Shown: positions 17,149 through 27,700 of the stretch, piece after piece
Layout of the letters: the number at the start of each line of letters is the position of its first letter
Position numbering within the stretch: the stretch's first letter is position 1
DNA from: an uncultured Actinomycetes bacterium
Lineage (GTDB): Bacteria; Actinomycetota; Actinomycetes; S36-B12; UBA10799
DNA length: 64,000 nucleotides
Direction: 5' to 3'
Assembly (NCBI GenBank): GCA_946803585.1
Contig: CAMPEQ010000007.1
Span: 501,336 to 565,335, forward strand
Made by a program: the position numbers and the translations under genes
The notes under the pieces: model-generated
Seen by the model: only the letters and a program-made list of their open reading frames with translations
Database searches by the model: none
What the model was told of the DNA's origin: nothing

Positions 17149-17222
17149 GCTAGTGCCAAGGAGTCGAACATTGCGCGATACCGCAGCCCAAACCAGTCGA
17201 AGACTTACCCATCCGTGAACTC

Positions 17223-19379
17223 TTACTTAACCCTGACCCGAAGCTTCGTCTTGAGCTTCTTCACTTCGGCGTTAGCGGGCGCTCTGAGTTTGAGTTTGCA
17301 TATCCCGACTCGCTTTCCCTTCACCTTCCACTTCTTCTTCCCTTGCTTCACCAAGCAAATGCGCTTCTTCTTCGACACCACCGTGAGCGGTTGACCGGAG
17401 TCGGTTAGCTTAGAAATCCGAAGGACCCGACCCCGCTTGAGTTTGCGCTTCACCGAACCGATTTCTTGCTTTGTTTTGGTGGGGGTCGTATTCGTTGGTG
17501 AGGTTGGCAGCGTTGACGGTTCTCCAGCCGGGGCCGCTGGGACGTAACCGGTGATTTCGACGGATTGACTGACACCGCTGCCGAGCGAATCACGCGCACT
17601 AATAACCACCGAGTCGACGTCGTCGGTGTTAGCTACCGTGACGTACCCAGTTGTTCCGTCAAAGGCTGACTCTCCGAGGATCTGCTCGTCGTTTGATAGG
17701 GCTGTAGCGGAATAGCTCGTTGCTCCACCGCTCGGTGGAGTAAACGTGACACCAATGGTTGTCGAGTCGTACACGCCGGCGAGGGCCGCGACCACACCTG
17801 AGGGAGGTGTCACGACATCAAGGAGTGCGGCCAGATCCAGTGCCCCAGTCCCGCAGCTGAACTGGGCATTACATCGATAGTTACCGAAGGCACTGTTCTG
17901 CATGAACGTCGACGATGAGCTCTTCAGCGCAGCTTCGACCTCACTGGGGGTGGCGCTGGGCTGATAGGTCAGGTACAGCGCGACGGCACCCGCGACATGC
18001 GGTGTGGCCATCGACGTTCCCTGATACCACGCGTAGTCAGGATCCTCCGGCTCCGTCGTCCCCGTATTCAGAGTCGAGAGAACCATCGATTGGTACCCGA
18101 AATCCCGGTTACCCCCCGGAGCCGCGAGATCAACCGCTGATCCGTAGTTGCTGTACGACGCACGCGATCCGTACGGACCGATTGCAGCCACGGTCACGAC
18201 GTCCCTACAGTTAGCTGGAAAGAAACTCGACGCCGAGATATCGGAGTTGCCGGCAGCGACCACGATTGTCGAACCGCGCGCCGTCGCGGCGTCGATCGCC
18301 GTCTGAACATAGCTTGGGCAGTTTCCAACACCACCGAGGGACATGTTGATGACTTTCGCCGGTGTCGCATTTACGGGCAAGTGGGATACTGAACCGCCTG
18401 ATGCCCAAGTGATTCCGTCAGCGATATCCGCACCGTTTCCGCCGCATTGCGCAAGGACTCGGACGGCTTGAATTTTGGCATCGTCGACGATTCCAGAGAT
18501 ACCCAACTCGTTATTCCGCGTTGCCCCTATGGTTCCGGCGACATGGGTTCCGTGCCAGCTACTACTGTCAATCTCGCAGGCGTCGGGGTCGGAATTCCAG
18601 TCTCCCTCGTCTGCCGGGTTCGCGTCACGCGCGTTGCCATCGCGTGCCCGTGACGCACTCGAAACCATGTCGTAGCCAGCGACCCACCGGCCATTAAGAT
18701 CTGGATGTGACGTCGATCCGGTGTCCAATACCGCAATGGTCGGTGACGCGGAGCTACCTGGTTCCTGCACCCAGCCATACCGAGCGTTAATGCCGACGAT
18801 CTTGCTGTCGTCTTCGCTTGTGAGGCTACCGTTTGACCAAAGTGACCACTGATCCTCGTAATAGGGATCGTTCGGGGTTGCTACCGGGCCACCTCCTTGA
18901 GCTGGGAATACCCGCAAATTGGGTTCGGCGCTCACCACTTGGGGATCTTCCAAGATCTTCTGCGATAGTCGCTCAGCCTTAGCTTCGGATACCGGCTTTG
19001 GAAGCTCGATGGTACGAAATCCGTCATCGAGGCGGTTGCCCTTCTCAGCAGCTTTGCCGAGAACATCACTTCCCGTGGCTAGCCCGTCTTTCTGTTCAAC
19101 GGGCGCGCCCTGCGCGTACTTGACTACCAACTCCTCGACGGGCGCAGGCTTGAAGTCTGATGCGCTGGGCACGTCGAACGGGTCAGCCCTAAGCTCGCCA
19201 GCAGGAACGCCATTCAACGGTGCGCCAAGCGAAACAGAACTGTGCGATAACGCCGCGCTAGGGATGGCGGTCGCTGGGACCACCGCAGCCACGAGCAGTC
19301 CAGTCGCACTCGCCGCGACCAGTGCCCGCCCCACTAGCCGCCGAAATCGGCCCGTTTGATTGCGGGATACGCACCTCAT
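17223..19379 (-). CDS. Secreted subtilisin-like serine protease (S8) with lysine-rich C-terminal domain
   Basis: 718 residues. An Arg-rich signal peptide (about 1-38, ending ATA) precedes an I9-like propeptide (about 80-160) and the catalytic domain: Asp219 in AVLDTGSTSHPDL, His276 in WHGTHVAGT, Asn377 in VAAGNS and Ser456 in QGTSMATPHVAGA. A fibronectin-like region (SGATSYSATAL...) follows. The last ~80 residues are extremely basic (VKRKLKRGRVLRI, KKKRICLVKQGKKKWKVKGKR) yet keep the spacing of the Cys-containing Ig-like repeats common in actinobacterial surface proteins. GAGAGG precedes the ATG. Probably extracellular, with the basic tail binding an anionic polymer. Confidence 0.92.
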   Translation of the reverse strand: MRCVSRNQTGRFRRLVGRALVAASATGLLVAAVVPATAIPSAALSHSSVSLGAPLNGVPAGELRADPFDVPSASDFKPAPVEELVVKYAQGAPVEQKDGLATGSDVLGKAAEKGNRLDDGFRTIELPKPVSEAKAERLSQKILEDPQVVSAEPNLRVFPAQGGGPVATPNDPYYEDQWSLWSNGSLTSEDDSKIVGINARYGWVQEPGSSASPTIAVLDTGSTSHPDLNGRWVAGYDMVSSASRARDGNARDANPADEGDWNSDPDACEIDSSSWHGTHVAGTIGATRNNELGISGIVDDAKIQAVRVLAQCGGNGADIADGITWASGGSVSHLPVNATPAKVINMSLGGVGNCPSYVQTAIDAATARGSTIVVAAGNSDISASSFFPANCRDVVTVAAIGPYGSRASYSNYGSAVDLAAPGGNRDFGYQSMVLSTLNTGTTEPEDPDYAWYQGTSMATPHVAGAVALYLTYQPSATPSEVEAALKSSSSTFMQNSAFGNYRCNAQFSCGTGALDLAALLDVVTPPSGVVAALAGVYDSTTIGVTFTPPSGGATSYSATALSNDEQILGESAFDGTTGYVTVANTDDVDSVVISARDSLGSGVSQSVEITGYVPAAPAGEPSTLPTSPTNTTPTKTKQEIGSVKRKLKRGRVLRISKLTDSGQPLTVVSKKKRICLVKQGKKKWKVKGKRVGICKLKLRAPANAEVKKLKTKLRVRVK

Positions 19380-19506
19380 CTCGGACCTCTCGCTGCGTAG
19401 GTCCTCCTATCTTCGCTGCCAGGAGACCGGGACGTCGATCACCAGGTGGAGAATTCACCCGTTCGCGCACTTGGCAGCTAGCTCCGGCCGCTATGCCTAA
19501 TACCGG

Positions 19507-21342
19507 CTACCGGCCTCGGAGGGCCTGACCCAGTCCCGAAGCCCGCCGAGAACGTCGATTGATCGCGGCAACTAGCGATGCCCTAGACCCGACGACGATC
19601 ACTCGATCTGTCGCCCGCGTCACTGCGGTGTAGAGCAGCTCGCGACTCAACACATGTGATTCATGATGGGGAAGGACGACGACGACAGTTCCGAACTGTG
19701 AACCTTGGCTCTTGTGTACGGTACTGGCGAAGGCGGTCGTGACGTGTCCCAAGCGGGTCGGCACTACGCGAAGCGGCGTGGGCTCACGCTCGAAGACCGC
19801 TACCTCGCCATCCACCGAATCCGCAACGATGACAGCACTGTCTCCGTTAAACACACCGAGCTGGTAGTCGTTCTCGGTGACCATCAGCGGCCGCCCGAGG
19901 AACCAACCGTTGGGATCGTGGCCGATTGACCGGTGGCTGGCCAACGATGAGAATGCGTGCGCGTTCCACAACGCCACCCCCGCTGGTCCTTCGCGATGCG
20001 CACAGAGAACGCGAGCCTGGCTCACTGCATGGCTCGCCCCAGCAGCATCACCTTCTTCTGCGTGATCAATGAGTGAGAGCCAATGCGGTTCAAGTTCCGC
20101 GAGCGCCACCGCCCTGGCCGTGGATGTATCGGCGTCTTCGGCGGTCTCGCACCATCCGATCGAAGGGGAATCACTTCGCATCAGCTCCTCAGCCGCATCC
20201 GAATCACCGACGAGTATCGCCTCCGCCAGACCCGCGATCTCCCCACCGAATCGATGTACTCGGGTAAGGACGACAACGCCGATACCCTTGTCACTGGCCT
20301 TAGCTGGACCCACGATATCGCCGAAAATGGAGCCAGCATCGACCGATGCCAGCTGTCGCGGATCACCCACCAGCACGACTCGGGCCTCTGGCCGAACGGC
20401 ATCAAGGAGCTGATCCATGAGCGCCAAACTGATCATCGAGCACTCATCAACGATCACGACGTCGTGAGGAAGCGGGTTACCGCTGTGGTGGCGAAATCTG
20501 CTGCGATTACCTGGCTGCCATCCAAGTAGGCGATGCAGTGTCGAAGCCTGGATTGTCTCCATGTACTTCGCACCTTCTTCATCACCGGAGAGTCCCGCGG
20601 CCGCCCCTTGCACCGCCTCCTGTAACCGCGCAGCAGCTCGACCTGTGGGCGCGCTCAATGCAATCATCGGATGAACGATCGGGCTCGATGCAAGCTGAGT
20701 TGTGAGGGCGGCGACCACTTTGGCAATCGTCGTCGTCTTACCTGTGCCCGGCCCGCCGGCGATCACGGCAAGTGACTTCGTCACCGCCGTCTCTACCGCA
20801 TCGCGTTGATTCGGGTCGAAGTCCGTCTGAAAGAGCCTCGAGAGTGACTCCTGAAGCAGCACATCATCAACTTCTACTTCTCGAGCCCGACGGCTCTGAA
20901 TCGCGGCGAGCAAATGGTCCTCGTGGCGAACGTATCGATCCAGGTAGAGCAGGGTCCCGCGCAGCGTAATTGGCGGATCAACGCTTTGCGTCAGTGGACT
21001 GCGAGCTACTAGCTGACACCATTCTTGTGGCTGCGGCCATTGCAACGGCTCGACAGCAAGCTCATCGTCCGCAACCTCTCCGACTGTTGTGTCCGAACCG
21101 ATTAGTGCCGTAGTTTCCAGGTCCAGGCACACACTCCCCGCACGAGTCTGGGCGACCAAAAGGGCAACGGCTAGGAGGACTTCTTGGTCATGCTCACCGA
21201 GTGCTCGGCCCAGATTGGTAGCGACATGGATATCAGTTGATTCGATCACTCCAGCTCTATTGAAGTCAGCGAGAACTCCACTTACGCCCTGCGCGCGCCG
21301 GTAGTCAGTGGAAGCCACCGACCTGAACCCACCTGCACTCAT
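19507..21342 (-). CDS. recD: Exonuclease V alpha subunit RecD
   Basis: 5'-3' helicase subunit of RecBCD, the double-strand-break end-processing nuclease. Superfamily 1 motifs: AVIAGGPGTGKTTTIAKV (Walker A, near residue 197), VIVDECSMISLALMDQLL (Walker B), LVGDPRQLASVDAGSIFGDI, and the C-terminal TAFASTVHKSQGSQFGTVVVVLP...LLYTAVTRATDRVIVVG. Its start overlaps the recB stop by 4 bp; last gene of the recC-recB-recD operon. Confidence 0.95.
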   Translation of the reverse strand: MSAGGFRSVASTDYRRAQGVSGVLADFNRAGVIESTDIHVATNLGRALGEHDQEVLLAVALLVAQTRAGSVCLDLETTALIGSDTTVGEVADDELAVEPLQWPQPQEWCQLVARSPLTQSVDPPITLRGTLLYLDRYVRHEDHLLAAIQSRRAREVEVDDVLLQESLSRLFQTDFDPNQRDAVETAVTKSLAVIAGGPGTGKTTTIAKVVAALTTQLASSPIVHPMIALSAPTGRAAARLQEAVQGAAAGLSGDEEGAKYMETIQASTLHRLLGWQPGNRSRFRHHSGNPLPHDVVIVDECSMISLALMDQLLDAVRPEARVVLVGDPRQLASVDAGSIFGDIVGPAKASDKGIGVVVLTRVHRFGGEIAGLAEAILVGDSDAAEELMRSDSPSIGWCETAEDADTSTARAVALAELEPHWLSLIDHAEEGDAAGASHAVSQARVLCAHREGPAGVALWNAHAFSSLASHRSIGHDPNGWFLGRPLMVTENDYQLGVFNGDSAVIVADSVDGEVAVFEREPTPLRVVPTRLGHVTTAFASTVHKSQGSQFGTVVVVLPHHESHVLSRELLYTAVTRATDRVIVVGSRASLVAAINRRSRRASGLGQALRGR

Positions 21343-24300
21343 AGCGACTCACCTGTCCGAATTAGTTCTGATAGCGCGACGACGATGCGAGCCGTCGGCT
21401 GCCATGAGTAGATTCCGCACGGCTGGCCTCGGTATGCAGGATTGTCCGAGCCGAACATCCCTCGAACAAACAGATACTTGACCGGTCCAAGATTGACTTC
21501 GGGGTCGTACCCAGGAAGCCGGACGCTGAGCATGCGATGTAGCGCGACGTTGTAGAGCAGGAACTGCAACGGATAGTTGGCGGAGAACACCGCCTGCTCA
21601 ACTGCTTCTGGCCGGTAGTCCCAGGCGCTGAGGTCGACTCCGCCAAGCCGGTTGGTCTTGTAGTCGATGACGCTAAATCGCGGCTCGCTGGTGCCACCTC
21701 GTGTGCGCAATACGAGGTCGATACTTCCGCTAAGGAATCCGTGGACATCCCTATCGAGATCGGGATTTGCGAGAAACGGAAGGTACCCCCGTAGGCGATC
21801 GTCAGCAGACAACTCTCGATCGAGTAGTTCTCGAACTGCTGCGGTATTGAACTCACCTGTTGGGGTATTTCCGCCAGCGAGCGGATACTCGAAGTCCATC
21901 TCGTCGAGTCGGTCTTGCCTCGTGACATCAGCCAAGCTGATATTCGCCAAGTCCTGGCCCAGTGGAGTTTGAATCGCCGCCACGAGACCGGCAACTAGCG
22001 CAGTCGGCTGCTCGAGAGTGATCGCCCACCTTCGCATCGCGGCAGTGGTCTCGTCGGCGACTTCTACGGAAAGCTGGTCAGCTGCGAAGTCAACGTTCTC
22101 GAAGATCGAATGCACGAAGCTACCGAAGGTCGCACCACCCGCAATGTCGGCTAGCAGGGACCTCCGAGTTCGTAGTACCTCGTCTGACTCGTGCATCTGG
22201 AAACGACCTAGTTCCGAGTAAGGAAGCGACACCTCCATATCGCTCTCGTCCTCAACCGCGCTGACGTCTGGTTCTGCGACTCGGAACCCCCCGGCCCCGC
22301 CGTGGGCCACAGCGGTAAGGCCGCTGAATGAAGTGCGACCCCATCCTCCGTCGATGGTCCGCTGGAAACTATTCACCCGCGGACCCTCATTCAAGCCACG
22401 GTCTCTCGCCAGGTTCGCAGAGTCGGCGCTTGGCTTCCAACTCGTTTGTTCAGGCTGCCGATCGACAATCGTCACGTCGATCGTTGGGTTCTGCTCTGCT
22501 AGGAGGCGAAGTCGGTCCGCGGGCCCATCTGCATAGATATGGGAAACGACGCCGGCTAGCGGCGAAAGGTGAGAGTCATAGCCATCCGCCCACCAAACCA
22601 CCAACTCGTGGCGCGCGCGAGTCATCGCGACGTACGCCTGCCGCAGCCCCTCCCCTTGGGCTTCAGCCATCGAGTCGCGCTTCGCGTCGCGGAATCCCTC
22701 TGACCTGCTTCCTCCGACAAAGAGCTCCCGGCCGCCGCCTCGGTGGTAGTAGAAGGTCTCTTGGTTCTTGGGTACGACTGGCGCGGTCCAGAGGAATGGA
22801 CAATAGACAAGATCAAACTCTAGTCCCTTGGCAGCGTGGATAGTTATGACCTGAACCGCCTCAGCGTCGGACTCCAACCTCCGCGAACGCTCATCTGAAT
22901 CGGTCGAGGTCGTCGCCTCGTCTATTCGCTGGGTCAACCAGCTTGCGAGAGCTGCAGCTGAGGCCCTGGTCGATGTCTCGTACTCATGGACAAGTTCCAC
23001 GACCTGGTCAAGATCTGTCAGGGCTCTTTCGCCGTCTTGTTGAGCTAGCAGCCGCGTCAGTAGGCCGTATCTCGACTTAATCGACGCGAAGACCCCCGCG
23101 ATTCCGTCATGTTCGAGGTCGTGAGCCCAATCGGTCACTCGACGGCTGAGTCCTCCTAGCTCTTGGTCAGTCGCACTGGCCAATCGCGCCGTAGACCAAC
23201 CAATCAAGCTGCTGATCGCTAGGCGGTGCAGGGTCGGCGTGGAACTGGGACGGTCAAGCGCAAGCAGGAGTCGCTTCACATCATCGGCCGCCTGGGTTGC
23301 GAACACGCTACGACTACCCCGAACCACCGCGGGTACGCCACACGCGGTGAGCGCGTCGCGAACTTGGTCTGCATCGCGGTTCCTACCAACGAGGACAGCG
23401 ATCTCGCGAGGGACGGCGCGCTTGTCTGTGAGTGCCGTGACAATATCGGCCGCGACGTCACGCGAGATTAGTTCAATTCCCGCGTTCTTCTCCACCGCCC
23501 CCCTACTGGTTCGCTTAACCTGCGTCTGATCTGTCGTCATCCGAATACGCAGCGGAATTGATCGGTTCTTCTGCTGGTCTGGATTCACTGCCGATGTCAC
23601 TTGCCGATACTGAATGCTTGGGTCACCTAACTGCAATGAGCCAAATACTGCGTTAAGCGCTCTCACGAGACCGTCGTCCGTGCGGTAGTTACGGGTGAGA
23701 CTCCATCTCGAATCCGCTTGGTTGACTGCCGCCAAATAGGCGTAGATATCGGCTCCTCGAAACGCGTAGATCGCTTGTTTAGGATCACCGATCAGCAAGA
23801 GCCGGCAGCCGCCGCCGCCAAACGCATCTCTGAGCACATCCCACTGAGAGGTATCAGTGTCCTGAAACTCGTCGACCAGCACGATCGGATAGCGCTTCGC
23901 CAACAACTCGCGAGCCAGTGGCCCTCGCTGTTGGTCTTGGACTGCGGCCTTAAGGCGGCCGATCTGGTCACTAAAAGACATCTTGCCGGATACCCGCTTA
24001 CGGTGATTGATGAGTCGCCGCGCGTCTTGGGCGAGTACAGAACGAACCGTCGCGACGTCATCGGGAAGACCCATCGCTGGCGGGACGATCTCTGCATCCC
24101 ATTGATCAGTTGCTGCCGACACAACAGCTTGGGCCGCCGCGACAGTGATTGGCGCAAGCAGGTCTATGTCCTGACCCTGACCGAATCGCTTTGCGTAGAG
24201 GTCTGCGGCAGCTTCCTGCGCAAGCTCTGAGAGGTCGGTCTGAAACTCCGGTCTAAGTTCCGCATCGCCAGCTAGCCCAAGCTCGGAGAGTGCCGCATCG

Positions 24301-24707
24301 CAAAAGCCATGGGTGGTCGTAATCGTCGCCGAGTCAAAATCGGATACCGCGGCCGAAAGGTACGCGCGGCGGATTCGGATCTGTTCAGCTGTCCCATCGA
24401 GGAGCGCAGCAAGAACATCATCGTCATTGGAGCCTGTCTCATCCTTCGAGTCACCAGCTACGTGACTGTCGATCTTCTCAACACTGGATACCAGCCGGTC
24501 TCTGATGCGCTTACGCAGCTCGCCAGTCGCGGCCACGGTGAAGGTGATAATCAGGAAGTCCTCGATCGAAGTCCCCTCGGCAACGAACCGGGTGACTAAT
24601 CCGGCGATCGCGTAGGTTTTGCCAGTACCCGCACTGGCCTCCAACAGGGTCACGCCGGGGGCTGGGAGTTCACCCTTGAGTGAGAAGCTACCGCTACCTT
24701 GATCCAT
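21339..24707 (-). CDS. recB: Exonuclease V beta subunit RecB
   Basis: 3'-5' helicase and nuclease subunit of RecBCD, 1122 residues. Walker A is LLEASAGTGKTYAIAGL (residues ~21-37); PIVLVDEFQDTDTSQWDVL, LIGDPKQAIYAFRGADI, VQVITIHAAKGLEFDLVYCPFLW and RQAYVAMTRARHELVVWW are further UvrD-type motifs. The C-terminal nuclease domain keeps its signature in RFSVIDYKTNRLGG, so it should cleave DNA. Starts 2 nt after recC and overlaps recD by 4 bp. Confidence 0.96.
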   Translation of the reverse strand: MDQGSGSFSLKGELPAPGVTLLEASAGTGKTYAIAGLVTRFVAEGTSIEDFLIITFTVAATGELRKRIRDRLVSSVEKIDSHVAGDSKDETGSNDDDVLAALLDGTAEQIRIRRAYLSAAVSDFDSATITTTHGFCDAALSELGLAGDAELRPEFQTDLSELAQEAAADLYAKRFGQGQDIDLLAPITVAAAQAVVSAATDQWDAEIVPPAMGLPDDVATVRSVLAQDARRLINHRKRVSGKMSFSDQIGRLKAAVQDQQRGPLARELLAKRYPIVLVDEFQDTDTSQWDVLRDAFGGGGCRLLLIGDPKQAIYAFRGADIYAYLAAVNQADSRWSLTRNYRTDDGLVRALNAVFGSLQLGDPSIQYRQVTSAVNPDQQKNRSIPLRIRMTTDQTQVKRTSRGAVEKNAGIELISRDVAADIVTALTDKRAVPREIAVLVGRNRDADQVRDALTACGVPAVVRGSRSVFATQAADDVKRLLLALDRPSSTPTLHRLAISSLIGWSTARLASATDQELGGLSRRVTDWAHDLEHDGIAGVFASIKSRYGLLTRLLAQQDGERALTDLDQVVELVHEYETSTRASAAALASWLTQRIDEATTSTDSDERSRRLESDAEAVQVITIHAAKGLEFDLVYCPFLWTAPVVPKNQETFYYHRGGGRELFVGGSRSEGFRDAKRDSMAEAQGEGLRQAYVAMTRARHELVVWWADGYDSHLSPLAGVVSHIYADGPADRLRLLAEQNPTIDVTIVDRQPEQTSWKPSADSANLARDRGLNEGPRVNSFQRTIDGGWGRTSFSGLTAVAHGGAGGFRVAEPDVSAVEDESDMEVSLPYSELGRFQMHESDEVLRTRRSLLADIAGGATFGSFVHSIFENVDFAADQLSVEVADETTAAMRRWAITLEQPTALVAGLVAAIQTPLGQDLANISLADVTRQDRLDEMDFEYPLAGGNTPTGEFNTAAVRELLDRELSADDRLRGYLPFLANPDLDRDVHGFLSGSIDLVLRTRGGTSEPRFSVIDYKTNRLGGVDLSAWDYRPEAVEQAVFSANYPLQFLLYNVALHRMLSVRLPGYDPEVNLGPVKYLFVRGMFGSDNPAYRGQPCGIYSWQPTARIVVALSELIRTGESL

Positions 24708-24709
24708 AA

Positions 24710-27700
24710 CTACACCACAGCTCGAGTGTCATCATGACGCAATAACGGGCCCCAGAACTGATTCGCCAGCTCGAGGACTCGCGGGTTCTCACAAATGTCG
24801 GCAGCACTCACCTGTGGGTAAACCGCCAGGTTGTACGGATCTTGATCTTCTTTTGGGTAGCCGTAATCTGACGTCCATGCGCCTTCGACGGACAGCCTGG
24901 GATTCCTGTGGCCGCGCACGAGCGCCTGCGACGACTCGGGAAACAGCGGAAGTGGTTGCCTCATCCCCGTGAGATACAGGTCCACTAATTCGGAGAGCAT
25001 CGCTCTGGCGTTTTCTGGAGTCCGGAACAAACTCATCGCGGCCGATGATCCGCTCTTGCCCGAGGCCCCGCGACCAATAACCGTCGCGCAGAACTGCACG
25101 TCCGGGTAGCTCGCGGAGAGGGCGAGGAGTCTGATCCAAGCAGCAATACGCGGCTTCGCTTTGGGCGCAGGACCATTCACTTTTGCGAAATGAAGCAGTC
25201 GCGAGAACGAGAAGTCGACTATCTCGCTACCACATAGATTCCCGACGCTGCCGTAGACGAGGACCCCGTTTTCGCACTCGACCCGGACCGCCCTACTCGT
25301 CACCTCACTCTGCCCGCGCCGCAGGCGCACGCGGGCCGCAATCTCCATCACATCGCGATACGCATCTCTGATCTTCTGATCAGCTAGGTGACCGACTGGA
25401 AGTGCCCCCGAGGCCTTCTCCGCCAGGATCCAACGAGTACCGAGTTCGGAAATTGCGGCAGTGTCGTCGATTGCGCTGGCAGCTACCAGCAGTCGCTCGC
25501 AGGCACTCCAGAGTGCTAGGTGGTCTAGATCAAGCGGGAGTTCCTCATCGGTCTCGCGATCGTAGTCCTTCAACCGCACGTTGAGGCGCTGCACAATGAA
25601 GTGCCTCACCGGGTGCTGAAAGAACTCCACCAACTCGTCGGTCGAGATCGCTTCGGACGTGACCGGCGGGAGTTCGGGCTCACCAGCGGGCCAGAATGGG
25701 CTGCGTCGCTGCAGGTCACCGGTTCGTTGTAGAACCCCAGTGAATGCCGCCGAATCGAAACTCCACGGTCGATCTCCGATGAGCGCACCCACCTCAAAGT
25801 TGCGCTTGTCGAACGGCTGCAATGGATGTGAGACAACGACGTCCTCATCTGAGCTCACACCCCTGAGGTGCCGCAGTGAGGTCAGTAACTCAGCAAGTGG
25901 CACCGCTGGCGAGAGACGCTCATTTGTTCGCTCACTGCGGCCCGAGTAGGTGATGATAAGCGAATCCTGAGCCGCGAGGACTGCATCGAGTAGCAACTGC
26001 CTGTCCTCACCTCGAACGTCGTGGTCCCCCACCAATGGCTCGGCTCTGGTGAGGTCGTCACCTAGCGCCCTGCCCTTTCGTGGATAGGCCCCGTCGTCGA
26101 GTCCCAAGAGTGCGACGACGCGGTGCGGTACTGACCGCATCGGGGTGAGAGTGCAAACCGTGATGTCACCGCTGCGGAAGTTGGTTCGTGTCGGGCGCCC
26201 TGACAGCTTCTCGTTGACGACATCGCGGAACTCGTTAAGCGATACTAAGGTGCCTTCTCCCTTACTTCCTGCTTCATCATCGAGCTCCTCGAGTAGCTGG
26301 CGCAACGCAATCGTTTGCCATTCCTGTTCGCCGGGAGCGGCCAATAGATCCTCACTTGCCGACCGGAGGATCTCTAGTCCCTCGCCCACCGTGAACTGCC
26401 CGCAGAGTTTGTCGACGACCTGTCGGAGTCGCGAAAGAAACTCGGAAAGCTTGCCGACCAGGTCAATCTCTGTGCTCGCGACGTCATCGACTGGCCGTAC
26501 TGCGCCGATTACGCGCTGCCCCTCGTCGGCCATCACCACGCCGGCGAGTAGCCGGTCAACCCCAAACTCCCAGGTATTTGCCTCGATTCCCGCGACATCC
26601 CACCGGGCACGGTGCGATGAGTCCAGACCCCATCGGACTCCTGCCTCGGCAGCCCAGTCCTGCATTCGGGTCACGTCATCTCCGGTCAACTCGAAACGTG
26701 CCTGCACCGGCTCGAGTTGAAGAAAGCTGAACACTTGACTGGCTGTACAGCGGGAATCGGCTAGCTCGAGTAACGCACTGAGGGCGGAGACCATTGGATT
26801 AGTCAGCAACACTGACCGATCGGCAATCCGAACCCTCAGCTGATCGAACTGACCAAACACCGCCTTGATGTGCGGCGCATACGTGTCAACATCGGGGCAC
26901 ATGATGACGATATCCCGCGGCTCAAGGGTCGGGTCGCAATTGAGTTGGTGCAGAATCGCGTCGCGCAAGACCTGGACCTGCCGGACTGGTCCATGACAAG
27001 AGTGCACCTGAACCGAGTCATCGACGATCCCTGCAGCGTCATCGGCTTGGGCACGCTCAGACTTCGCATGAGCCGAAATAGCGGTTGGTTCGTTCTGATA
27101 GATCGATTGCTGTAGTCGACCGAGTAGCGTGACGGCCTCACTCCCGGCGGATCCGCCAGCTTCCGCTTGAATGACCGGCCCAGGATGGTACTGATCAATT
27201 GCTGTGACTGCTGCCGTGGCGAGCACAACCTGGAGCTCGCGCGAGTCCCTGCCCCACGATGCCACCAACTCGTTTCGGGCTAGCTCCACGGTCGGGTCCG
27301 CTGCCCGTGTCAAACCCATGCACAGAACCGGAGACTTCCGCCGATCCGTTGCCGATTCGGGCGACGCGACCACCTGGTCCTGCGCGAGTAAGCCCGCGAC
27401 CTGGTCCCATAGAACCCGCGAGGGAGTGAGCGCAAAGAGGTGGACCTCGCGATGGTTTGAGATGGCGCTAAGCACCGACAGCACGCTAGGGGGAAGACGT
27501 GTCAGCCCAAACGCGCTGACACGCGTTGGTAGCGAGAGCGCGGCTGCACCAGCGGCAATCTCCTCAGCGGCAGTGAGTAAGAGCTCCGGAGGGCTAGCGA
27601 CCGCAAGTCTCTGCCTGACCTCCCGCCATAGCTGCGGCTGCCACAGGTCGCGGGAGTCAAGCAACTCACCCGCAGCTCCGACATCCCTCCCCTGGGCCCA

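Noticed and set aside
19380-19506. Regulatory RNA upstream of the subtilase gene
   Set aside because: AGGAGG and GAGAGG stretches and short repeats are present but I find no consistent fold or known riboswitch motif.
22328-22843. 171-residue plus-strand ORF inside recB
   Set aside because: Basic, low-complexity translation typical of an antisense shadow frame of a GC-rich gene.
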